Below, piece by piece: positions 24,340 through 31,340 of a stretch of DNA of 46,044 nucleotides. Source of the DNA: JBEIVB01 sp040374085 (lineage in GTDB: Bacteria > Bacteroidota > Bacteroidia > UBA4408); assembly GCA_040374085.1 (NCBI GenBank), contig JBEIVB010000009.1, positions 1-46,044 on the forward strand, read 5' to 3'. Position 1 is the first letter of the stretch; every line of letters begins with the position of its first letter. The notes under the pieces were generated by a model. The model saw nothing but the letters and a program-made list of their open reading frames with translations. It was not told where the DNA came from and did no database searches. The position numbers and the translations under genes were made by a program.

Positions 24340-25365
24340 TCAACAAAGTTCAGATAAAAAGCTTAGGGTATTCAAGCCATCCGCAAAGTCATCAAAAGTT
24401 GGTTTCTGGGCTTCGCCAAACGGCAACACCGGAAGGTCCCAAGATGCAGGATCTCCAACCCAGCATTGAATGTTGTCGGAAACGGTGGCTGCCCTTTGCA
24501 ACACCTCTGCTTTGTCTGCATAACGCCAAACATGAAGGACTCCAACAGGGGAAAAAGGGTTTTCGTTTTCCCGAACCAAAAGAAAATTATTGTCGAGAAA
24601 GGGAACTCGGTTGAGCAGGAAAACGGCACGTTGATAATCGTAGTTGTTTGCGTATTTCCGGTGATGGATGATGTCTCCATAAGAGGAGATGGCGGCAAAA
24701 AATTCATCGATGGGTTGATTCCTGGGCATCCAAAGCTGGGTTACGTTTCTGCAACCCAAACCGAAATACCGAAATACATCTTCTCCCAGATTCTTCAAAT
24801 CCGATTGTTGTTCGTCTCCAGTTAGCAGGGCAATTGAAGTTCTGCTATTGCGAATGATGCGCGGCACATGCCCAAAGTATGCCTCGAAATAGCGGCTGGT
24901 GTTGTTGCTTCCGGTAGCGATGAGGGCATCTACACCCGGCCATTTGCCATTCGAAAGAGTTAAAGAAAAGTGAGGATCCAATGCTGCGAAGGTTTCCAAC
25001 AAAAGGCTTGGAAGGACCGAGTCTTCCGATGCGGGTTTCCAGAGCACGGCATTGCCGCTTGCATAGAGACAGAGCAAGTCGTGCAGGCCCACCAGCGGAA
25101 TGTTGCCGGCACTGATCAAACCAACGGTTCGCGGCGATGGACAAGTGCGTGCTGAGGCAAGGGATGGAGATGCATGCAGCTTGGTTTCCGCCAAAGCCCG
25201 CCCCCATGCTTCCACCGCAAACAAGACCTGGTCTGATGTGAACCAGCCGTTGCTCTGCTCTACCTTGGTTAGGCTGTTGTGTAGCGCTTTGCTCCAATTC
25301 GATGCTGGATCGGAAAACCAGGAACCCAGCCTGATTAGATTTTCAAACCGATGCGGTTCTATCAT
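24340..25365 (-). CDS. Acyl-CoA reductase, LuxC family
   Basis: A 341-residue NADPH-dependent acyl-CoA reductase-like protein of the aldehyde dehydrogenase superfamily. It has VGLISAGNIPLVGLHDLLCL, YASGNAVLWKPASEDSVLPS, IATGSNNTSRYFEAYFG and the catalytic cysteine Cys205 in RYFGLGCRNVTQLWMP. The length is below that of LuxC from luminous bacteria (about 480). No luxD or luxE lies nearby, so bioluminescence is not implied; aldehyde or lipid synthesis is more likely. First gene of a five-gene minus operon, divergent from a dicluster ferredoxin, with promoters that face each other. Confidence 0.85.
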   Translation of the reverse strand: MIEPHRFENLIRLGSWFSDPASNWSKALHNSLTKVEQSNGWFTSDQVLFAVEAWGRALAETKLHASPSLASARTCPSPRTVGLISAGNIPLVGLHDLLCLYASGNAVLWKPASEDSVLPSLLLETFAALDPHFSLTLSNGKWPGVDALIATGSNNTSRYFEAYFGHVPRIIRNSRTSIALLTGDEQQSDLKNLGEDVFRYFGLGCRNVTQLWMPRNQPIDEFFAAISSYGDIIHHRKYANNYDYQRAVFLLNRVPFLDNNFLLVRENENPFSPVGVLHVWRYADKAEVLQRAATVSDNIQCWVGDPASWDLPVLPFGEAQKPTFDDFADGLNTLSFLSELC

Positions 25366-25385
25366 GAGCTAAAGGAAGAAAATGC

Positions 25386-25393
25386 TAATTTTG
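25386..25393 (+). promoter_or_regulatory. -7 box TAATTTTG for the ferredoxin gene
   Basis: Perfect TAnnTTTG, 34 nt before the ferredoxin ATG. Its downstream edge is five bases from an oppositely oriented -7 box serving luxC. Confidence 0.55.
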
Positions 25394-25398
25394 AGGCG

Positions 25399-25406
25399 CA
25401 AAAGTA
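25399..25406 (-). promoter_or_regulatory. -7 box TACTTTTG for the luxC-like operon
   Basis: On the minus strand TACTTTTG matches TAnnTTTG and lies 33 nt before the luxC-like ATG. It faces the ferredoxin -7 box across AGGCG, so polymerases on the two would overlap. Confidence 0.55.
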
Positions 25407-25427
25407 ACATTTAAATAAGCCTTTTCT

Positions 25428-25775
25428 ATGGCCATCAAGATTACCGACGAATGCATCAACTGCGGAGCCTGCGAGCCCGAATGCCCAAACAATGCCATTT
25501 ATGAAGGCGGCAACGAATGGCGCTTCTCCGACGGCACCAGTCTAAAGGGCGACATCACCACCCTCTCCGGTGCGCACCTCACAGCAGAAAATCCTCACGA
25601 ACCTAAAAGTTTGGATGTGTACTACATCGTAACCGATAAGTGCACCGAATGCGTTGGGTTTCACGATGAACCCCAGTGCGCAGCTGTTTGTCCGGTAGAT
25701 TGTTGTGTGGACGATGAGCTGGCCCGCGAGAGCCAGGAACAACTGCTTGCCAAGAAGCAATTCATGCACGTATAA
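25428..25775 (+). CDS. 2[4Fe-4S] dicluster ferredoxin (YfhL/Alvin type)
   Basis: Small cytosolic electron carrier of 115 residues. The first cluster motif is Cys9-x2-Cys12-x2-Cys15-x3-Cys19 (CINCGACEPECP). The second is the expanded form Cys72-x2-Cys75-x8-Cys84-x3-Cys88 (CTECVGFHDEPQCAAVCPVD), typical of Allochromatium vinosum-like ferredoxins, followed by two more cysteines at 92-93. An insertion between the clusters (residues 27-70) is longer than in minimal ferredoxins and common in this lineage. Its pairing with a divergent acyl-CoA reductase gene is familiar in Flavobacteriia. A terminator follows. Confidence 0.93.
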   Translation: MAIKITDECINCGACEPECPNNAIYEGGNEWRFSDGTSLKGDITTLSGAHLTAENPHEPKSLDVYYIVTDKCTECVGFHDEPQCAAVCPVDCCVDDELARESQEQLLAKKQFMHV

Positions 25776-25795
25776 ATCAAACGCATGTTCTGAAG

Positions 25796-25825
25796 GCCAG
25801 CCGGTGCGCTGGCTTTTCTTTTTTC
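25796..25825 (+). terminator. Rho-independent terminator after ferredoxin gene
   Basis: GCCAGC and GCTGGC form a 6-bp stem around CGGTGC and are followed by TTTTCTTTTTT. It lies directly after the ferredoxin gene and 5 nt before the cystathionine beta-synthase ATG, so the latter needs read-through or its own promoter. Confidence 0.8.
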
Positions 25826-25829
25826 TGTC

Positions 25830-27197
25830 ATGACCTACTGCAAAAACATCCTCGAAACCATTGGAAATACTCCATTGGTAAAATTGAATGCCATACCCCG
25901 CGAGATCCCCGCTCTGGTGCTGGCAAAAATTGAAACGTTCAACCCCGGCAACTCCATCAAGGATCGGATGGCTTTGAAGATGATTGAGGATGCCGAGCGG
26001 AGTGGGAAACTGAAGCCGGGTGGAACCATTATTGAAGGTACTTCAGGCAACACCGGTATGGGTTTGGCCATTGCTGCCATCATAAAAGGGTATCATTGTA
26101 TATTCACCACCACCGATAAGCAGAGCAAAGAAAAGGTAGATGCATTGAAGGCATTCGGCGCAGAGGTAATCGTATGCCCAACCAATGTCGACCCCGAAGA
26201 TCCACGTTCATACTACAGCGTATCCAGCAGGCTGGAAAAGGAAGTGCCCAACAGCTGGAAACCAAATCAGTACGACAATCCAAGCAATGCTCAAGCCCAC
26301 TACGAAACCACCGGTCCGGAGATATGGAAACAAACCGAAGGTAAAATTACCCATTTGGTTGTGGGGGTTGGTACGGGTGGAACTATTTGTGGAACAGCTC
26401 GTTACCTAAAAGAGAAAAATCCTGATGTTAAGGTTTGGGGAATCGATACTTACGGTTCTGTTTTTAAGAAATACAAGGAAACAGGTATTTTCGATAAAAA
26501 TGAAATCTACCCCTACATTACCGAGGGCATTGGCGAAGATTTTCTTCCTCAGAACGTAGATTTCAGTCTCATTGATCTGTTTGAGAAAGTAACGGATAAA
26601 GATGCGGCGGTTATGACGCGCCGCATCGCTCGTGAGGAGGGCATTTTCGCCGGAAACTCTGCAGGCTCTACGTTGGCTGGTCTGATGCAACTCTCCGGAC
26701 TTCTGAAACCAAGCGATGTAGTGGTGGTTATTTTTCACGATCACGGCACCCGTTACCTCGGCAAAATGTTCAACGATGAATGGATGCGACAGAAAGGTTT
26801 TATAGATAAAAAGGGGTTAACCGCAAAAGATGTATTGTCGGGCGTTGGGGTTCGCTCCTTGTTTACGCTGCCGTCTGAAACCACCGTTTCAGAGGCAATC
26901 CGAATGATGGGCGAGCGCGACATTTCTCAGGTACCCGTTACTCAGGATGGTCGCATCGTTGGTGCCCTTAGCGAAAGTGGTTTGTTCCGGCATCTTGTTG
27001 GCTCGCCGGAGCGACGCAGCGAGCCCATTGCGCATTTTATGGAGCCCGCTTTCCCATTTGTAGACATCTCCACTTCGCTTGAAAGTCTCAGCACCATGAT
27101 TACCGAGGCCAATCCTGCGGTGCTTGTGCGCGACTTTAAAACCGACCAAAACTTTATTCTCACTCGGCACGACATATTGCTGGCACTTGGTGTATAG
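25830..27197 (+). CDS. Cystathionine beta-synthase-type PLP enzyme with CBS domain pair
   Basis: PLP enzyme of the CysK/CBS family, 455 residues, joining serine (or a related donor) with homocysteine or sulfide. The catalytic domain has IGNTPLVKLNAIP, the Schiff-base lysine Lys44 in PGNSIKDRMALKM, the substrate loop EGTSGNTGMGLAIAA and the phosphate-binding GVGTGGTICGTARY. Residues from about 330 form two CBS (Bateman) modules, with RDISQVPVTQDGRIVGALSE in the first; these often bind adenosyl compounds. The domain order is that of eukaryotic CBS without the heme region. The BtuF-like gene follows after 4 nt. Confidence 0.9.
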   Translation: MTYCKNILETIGNTPLVKLNAIPREIPALVLAKIETFNPGNSIKDRMALKMIEDAERSGKLKPGGTIIEGTSGNTGMGLAIAAIIKGYHCIFTTTDKQSKEKVDALKAFGAEVIVCPTNVDPEDPRSYYSVSSRLEKEVPNSWKPNQYDNPSNAQAHYETTGPEIWKQTEGKITHLVVGVGTGGTICGTARYLKEKNPDVKVWGIDTYGSVFKKYKETGIFDKNEIYPYITEGIGEDFLPQNVDFSLIDLFEKVTDKDAAVMTRRIAREEGIFAGNSAGSTLAGLMQLSGLLKPSDVVVVIFHDHGTRYLGKMFNDEWMRQKGFIDKKGLTAKDVLSGVGVRSLFTLPSETTVSEAIRMMGERDISQVPVTQDGRIVGALSESGLFRHLVGSPERRSEPIAHFMEPAFPFVDISTSLESLSTMITEANPAVLVRDFKTDQNFILTRHDILLALGV

Positions 27198-27201
27198 CGG
27201 A

Positions 27202-27987
27202 ATGCGCACCGTTGTTGATCCTTGCGGCAGAGCCATTATCCTGCCCACCCATCCACAGCGCATCATCAGCTTGGTGCCGTCGCAAACCGAATTGTTGCAC
27301 CGTTTGGGACTTGGCGAGCGTGTGGTAGGCATCACCAAATTTTGCGTTCACCCGCAGGAATGGCATCGAACCAAAACGCGTGTGGGGGGCACTAAGAAAC
27401 TTAATAGAGAAGTTATAAAATCTTTACAGCCCGATTTGATTATTGCCAACCGCGAGGAAAATTTAGAAGAGGATGTGCTCTGGTTGGACCGCTTTGTTCC
27501 CACATGGGTGAGCGATGTGCGCACGCAAACCGATGCGGTAGACCTTGTGGAGCGCGTAGCGGATATCGCTCATGTTTCAGCTGGAGCTGCTGATTTGGTA
27601 GCTGCCTTGAAACTGCTGTGCGCACCCAAGGACAGGCCTCGAAAAATTAAGTTTGCTTACCTCATTTGGCAGGAGCCTTTTATGGCTGTGGGCTCCGAAA
27701 CCTTTGTGCACCACATGCTGGAGGCGTCGGGCTTTGAAAATGTTGTTCCGTTTGCACGTTATCCGGAGGTTACCCTCAGCCAGCTCGAGGAATGGGCGCC
27801 AGAGGTGCTCATGCTTTCCTCCGAGCCTTTCCCGTTCTCTTTTGCTCATCAGGCTGCTTTAGAGGCACAATTGCCGGGTCATATAAACGTGGTGTTGGTT
27901 GACGGCGAGCTTTGCAGCTGGTATGGCCCTCGAATGCTTTCTGGTATTCCGTACCTTCAAGGCCTCTACCAGACATTGGCTGGTTAA
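27202..27987 (+). CDS. Helical-backbone metal receptor (BtuF/FepB-like substrate-binding protein) without signal peptide
   Basis: A 261-residue protein of the cobalamin/iron-siderophore substrate-binding fold (two lobes joined by a long helix). The N-terminal lobe has PQRIISLVPSQTELLHRLGL and VVGITKFCVHPQEW, then GTKKLNREVIKSLQPDLIIA, the family's central part. No signal peptide, lipobox or hydrophobic leader precedes it: the start is MRTVVDPCGRAIILPTHPQR, already inside the domain. No BtuC/BtuD-like permease or ATPase is adjacent. So it is either cytosolic or a repurposed member; the neighbouring CBS gene hints at B12 or sulfur-amino-acid metabolism, by inference only. Confidence 0.83.
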   Translation: MRTVVDPCGRAIILPTHPQRIISLVPSQTELLHRLGLGERVVGITKFCVHPQEWHRTKTRVGGTKKLNREVIKSLQPDLIIANREENLEEDVLWLDRFVPTWVSDVRTQTDAVDLVERVADIAHVSAGAADLVAALKLLCAPKDRPRKIKFAYLIWQEPFMAVGSETFVHHMLEASGFENVVPFARYPEVTLSQLEEWAPEVLMLSSEPFPFSFAHQAALEAQLPGHINVVLVDGELCSWYGPRMLSGIPYLQGLYQTLAG

Positions 27988-27992
27988 AGGCT

Positions 27993-30317
27993 ATGATCCG
28001 CAACGCACTCTTACTTTTAATGGTTCTGTTGGGCTTTTGTTTGCAGGGGTTTTCTCAGAATACAGCCCCTGCCAGGCCCAAGGTTGCGCTGGTGCTCAGC
28101 GGCGGTGGCGCCGATGGATTGAGCCACATTGGTGTAGTGCGCTGGCTGGAAGAACACAGAATTTCTATAGATTATGTTGCCGGAACCTCTATTGGTGCTT
28201 TGGTTGGAGCACTGTATGCATCGGGTTATTCCGCTGCCGAGATCGAACGATTGGCGCTTTCGGATCGCTTTCAAACTTGGGCCAAAGGAGAAATTGAAGA
28301 GGAGTATTATTTCTATCTCAAAAAGCGGCCTGCAGATGCTTCTTGGGTAAACCTAAAGTTTTCGACAGATACCGCCATCTCCCGCTCTTTGCCCACCAAC
28401 CTCGTGAATTCTGTTCCCATCGATTATGGGCTGTTGGAGCTGTTTGGTCGCCCCAATGCGGCCAGCCAAGGGAACTTCGATAGCCTAATGATTCCTTTTC
28501 GATGCGTTGCTTCCAACATCACCAAAAAACGCTTGGAAGTATTTGGAGCTGGTGACCTTTCGCAAGCACTCCGTGCCTCAATGGCTTATCCATTTTACCT
28601 GAAACCCATCAACATCAATGGAAATGTATATTTTGATGGGGGATTATACAACAATTTTCCTATAGATGTTGCCGACTCAACTTTTCATCCCGACATCATC
28701 ATCGGCAGCACCGTGTCTGAGAACATTAAGGATCCAAGTGAAGACGACTTGATTTCGCAACTGAAAAGCCTGTTGGTAAATCGGAATCGAAACGTCACCG
28801 TTTCTTGTCCATTAATTGTAGTTACGCCCTCTCTTGCAAGTCCATCTCTATTCAACTTTTCCAAGGTAGATAAATACATCCGCGCAGGATATGAGGCCGC
28901 AGAATCTCAACGCACTGAGATATTCAGCCGTCTTGACCATCGGGTGGATACTGCTGAGTTGTCTTGCCGAAGGCAGATGTTTAAAAGTAAGGTCAATCGT
29001 ATTTTGTTTGAATCCATTGAGATTAAAGGCATCAATCGCGCCCAAAGTCGCTACGTGCGCAAGCTTCTGGTTCCCAAGGGCAAGTTGGTTTCGCTGGAAC
29101 GACTTACCCCGAACTACTACCGCTTAGTGGCCGACGAAAAAATTCGGCAGGTATTTCCCATCAGCCGCTTGAACCCCAAAACAGGGTTCTACGATTTGTT
29201 GTTGGTCATCAAAAAAGAAAAAGATTTGTTCCTCTCATTTGGGGGTAACTTTTCATCCAGGCCCATCAACGCCGCCTTTATTGGCCTCCAATACAATTAC
29301 CTTGGAGTTGTAGCCACCACGCTTTCGGCAAATTCCTATTTCGGCAAGTTTTACGGTTCTTATCAAGTTAAAGCTCGTTTCGATTTTCCCTCACGTTTCC
29401 CATTTTATGTAGAGGGTTCCTTTACTCGAAACCGTTTTGATTATTTCAACAGCGCAACTACATTTTTCGAAGATGTGAAACCCTCATATCTTATCGAATA
29501 TGAGAGTTTCGGAGATTTTAACCTGGCTATCCCAGCTCGAAACAAATCTAAGATAGTAGTGGGGGGAACCTATGCCGGTCTTTCGAACAATTATTACCAG
29601 ACCCGAAATTTCTCATCTGCCGACACTGCTGACCAAACCGATTTCGTGAATGCCTCTGCCTATGTGTTGTTTGAGCGGAACACCCTCAACAAGAAGCAGT
29701 ATGCAAACAGCGGCACTTATTTTGCCTTCAGGGCTCGGGCCTTGCAAGGGCACGAAGTTACCACACCGGGTTCCACTTCCAGTCTGCGCGATGTTACAGA
29801 AAACGATTTGGCATGGTATCAGCTTAAAGCCACTTACGACAGCTACTACAAACGTAGGGGCAAAATTCGTTTGGGCGTTTTTGGTGAGGCTGTTGTTTCC
29901 AATCAGAAATTTTTCAGCAACTATACGGCTTCTATTCTCTCTTCACCGGCGTTTACTCCCATACCTGAAAGTCGAACGCGCTTCATTCCCAAATTCCGTA
30001 CGCACAGTTATGTTGCATTCGGATTGAAGAACGTGTGGAACATCTTCACAGCCTTAGACCTTCGAATGGAGGGGTATGTTTTTCAACCGCTTCGCGAAAT
30101 TCAGGCCGGTGACAACAATCGTCCTGAGTACAGCCAGTTCCTAAACAAACGCTATTTCATTGCCAGCGGGGCCCTGGTTTATCACAGTCCGGTTGGCCCT
30201 CTTAGCCTCAGTTTAAACTACTACGATACAGAGGTCAAGCGGGGACGCGACCAAGGGGTGTACAGCTTCTTGCTCACTTTCGGATATATTTTGTTTAACC
30301 GCAGGGCCCTTGATTAA
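27993..30317 (+). CDS. Patatin-like phospholipase fused to an Omp85-type outer-membrane barrel
   Basis: A 774-residue PlpD-like protein. It has a signal peptide MIRNALLLLMVLLGFCLQGF cleaved near FSQ, a patatin domain (about 28-330), a POTRA-like link (SIEIKGINRAQSRYVRKLLV) and a C-terminal beta-barrel (about 400-774) ending in aromatic residues before RRALD. The catalytic dyad is present: Ser66 in GTSIGA and Asp215 in YFDGGLYNNFP. The glycine-rich oxyanion loop reads SGGGADGLSHIG, with Asp41 where Arg or Lys is usual. It probably secretes or displays its lipase domain by type V. It is 5 nt after the BtuF-like gene. Confidence 0.87.
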   Translation: MIRNALLLLMVLLGFCLQGFSQNTAPARPKVALVLSGGGADGLSHIGVVRWLEEHRISIDYVAGTSIGALVGALYASGYSAAEIERLALSDRFQTWAKGEIEEEYYFYLKKRPADASWVNLKFSTDTAISRSLPTNLVNSVPIDYGLLELFGRPNAASQGNFDSLMIPFRCVASNITKKRLEVFGAGDLSQALRASMAYPFYLKPININGNVYFDGGLYNNFPIDVADSTFHPDIIIGSTVSENIKDPSEDDLISQLKSLLVNRNRNVTVSCPLIVVTPSLASPSLFNFSKVDKYIRAGYEAAESQRTEIFSRLDHRVDTAELSCRRQMFKSKVNRILFESIEIKGINRAQSRYVRKLLVPKGKLVSLERLTPNYYRLVADEKIRQVFPISRLNPKTGFYDLLLVIKKEKDLFLSFGGNFSSRPINAAFIGLQYNYLGVVATTLSANSYFGKFYGSYQVKARFDFPSRFPFYVEGSFTRNRFDYFNSATTFFEDVKPSYLIEYESFGDFNLAIPARNKSKIVVGGTYAGLSNNYYQTRNFSSADTADQTDFVNASAYVLFERNTLNKKQYANSGTYFAFRARALQGHEVTTPGSTSSLRDVTENDLAWYQLKATYDSYYKRRGKIRLGVFGEAVVSNQKFFSNYTASILSSPAFTPIPESRTRFIPKFRTHSYVAFGLKNVWNIFTALDLRMEGYVFQPLREIQAGDNNRPEYSQFLNKRYFIASGALVYHSPVGPLSLSLNYYDTEVKRGRDQGVYSFLLTFGYILFNRRALD

Positions 30318-30353
30318 AAAAAGTGAAAAAAAGTCAATGCTGCCGATTATTTG

Positions 30354-30361
30354 TACTTTTG
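30354..30361 (+). promoter_or_regulatory. -7 box TACTTTTG for the Cys/Lys-rich peptide
   Basis: Perfect TAnnTTTG, 28 nt before the ATG. The leader that follows is rich in A and C with no Shine-Dalgarno-like purine run, as is usual for well-expressed Bacteroidota genes. Confidence 0.55.
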
Positions 30362-30389
30362 CCTCACAAAACAAACTCAAAAACAAACC

Positions 30390-30590
30390 ATGAAAAAAAT
30401 CATGACCTTGGTAGCCATCGCCGGTTTGGCTTTCGCTACCTCCACAGCTTTCGCAGGAGACGGTAAAGCTTGCACCAAAGACGCAAAAGCTTGCTGCAAG
30501 AGTAAAGAAGGTAAGGCTTGCGCCAAAGGAGGCGAAGCTAAATCTTGCCACAAGGAAGAAGCAAAAGCAGGAAACGCTGAGAAGAAGTAA
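30390..30590 (+). CDS. Small secreted Cys/Lys-rich peptide
   Basis: A 66-residue product with a clear signal peptide (MKKIMTLVAIAGLAFATSTA, cleavage after AFA). The mature 44 residues hold five cysteines, one histidine and about twelve lysines, arranged as degenerate repeats: GKACTKD, AKACCKSKE, GKACAKGGE, AKSCHKEE. There is no hydrophobic core, so a fixed fold is unlikely unless metals or disulfides hold it. Binding of a soft metal in the periplasm is a reasonable inference; nothing in the neighbours confirms it. It is a single-gene unit with its own -7 box and a strong terminator. The DNA repeats AAAGCTTGC twice within the coding part, suggesting growth by duplication. Confidence 0.75.
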   Translation: MKKIMTLVAIAGLAFATSTAFAGDGKACTKDAKACCKSKEGKACAKGGEAKSCHKEEAKAGNAEKK

Positions 30591-30610
30591 ATTCTTCTAA
30601 GTGAAAAGTA

Positions 30611-30635
30611 AAGGCCCCTTTATGGGGCTTTTTTT
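30611..30635. terminator. Bidirectional terminator hairpin
   Basis: GCCCC and GGGGC form a GC stem around TTTAT, extended by A/T pairs (AA before, TTTTTTT after). It ends the Cys/Lys-rich peptide transcript, and because the minus strand also shows the stem followed by a T-rich stretch it may stop the HAD transcript too. It covers the HAD stop codon. Confidence 0.78.
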
Positions 30636-31339
30636 GTGCCTTGTCTGAATAGGGCCGAAAGCTCGCTTAGGCAGGTAATGGTTACGTCAGGTGCCGCACT
30701 GCCTTCTGCTCCATCCGGATTGAACCAAACGGTTTTCCAACCGGCTTTTTTCCCTCCCAGAATGTCTGCCTCCAGATTGTCGCCTATGATGCAGGCCTGC
30801 TCTGCAGAAGAACCCGTTCGGGTTTGGGCAAATTGAAAGATGGCCTCTGCCGGTTTCATGGCGCCCGCAGCATCGGAAGAAACCACTTCCTGGAAAAAAT
30901 GCCCGATTCCGGATTGATGGACTTTTTTCAACTGTACCTCGTGGAACCCGTTGGTTATCAAATGAAGCGTATAAAAAGGTTTTAAGGATTCCAGAGCATC
31001 CCACGCTCCTTTCATGAGCTTGGTGCGGAGGGGAAGCTGCTCCAAAAAGGCTTCGCCGAGTTGTCGTGCAAGCGGCACATCGCTGACCGAAACTTCCTCT
31101 AAGGCAAGCGAAAACCGCGAGAGCCTGAGTTCCGCTTGCGAAATGTCTCCTTTCTCGTAGAGTTTCCACAACCGCTTGTTGTGGTGCTTGTAAGACGATA
31201 AAAATTTATCCGGCTCAACATGCCCATACTTGGGCATTATGTGGTGTTCTAACAGGTGCCGGAGAGAATCCAACGCATTGGCTTCAAAGTCCCACAAGGT
31301 GTGGTCTAGGTCGAAGAACAAATGCCGAACGCCTTCCAT
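30620..31339 (-). CDS. HAD family hydrolase, YjjG-type nucleotidase
   Basis: Cytosolic phosphatase of 239 residues. The nucleophile loop is HLFFDLDHTLWDFEANALDS with Asp10 and Asp12, the second motif is LITNGFHEVQLKKV (Thr/Asn), the lysine is in GAMKPAEAIFQFA and the last acidic motif is CIIGDNLEADILGGKKAG. An alpha-helical cap lies between residues 20 and 100. The 'WDFEANALDSL' pattern is that of YjjG house-cleaning pyrimidine nucleotidases. It follows the large BNR-repeat gene with one base between, and its stop lies in the shared terminator hairpin. Confidence 0.83.
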   Translation of the reverse strand: MEGVRHLFFDLDHTLWDFEANALDSLRHLLEHHIMPKYGHVEPDKFLSSYKHHNKRLWKLYEKGDISQAELRLSRFSLALEEVSVSDVPLARQLGEAFLEQLPLRTKLMKGAWDALESLKPFYTLHLITNGFHEVQLKKVHQSGIGHFFQEVVSSDAAGAMKPAEAIFQFAQTRTGSSAEQACIIGDNLEADILGGKKAGWKTVWFNPDGAEGSAAPDVTITCLSELSALFRQGTKKAP

Positions 31340-31340
31340 G

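Noticed and set aside
24340..25365. Bioluminescence (lux) system
   Set aside because: A LuxC-family reductase is present but no luxA, luxB, luxD or luxE; the gene is common in non-luminous Bacteroidota.
30390..30590. Toxin of a toxin-antitoxin pair or a bacteriocin precursor
   Set aside because: It has a Sec signal peptide and no double-glycine leader, immunity gene or partner; periplasmic Cys/Lys-rich peptide fits better.
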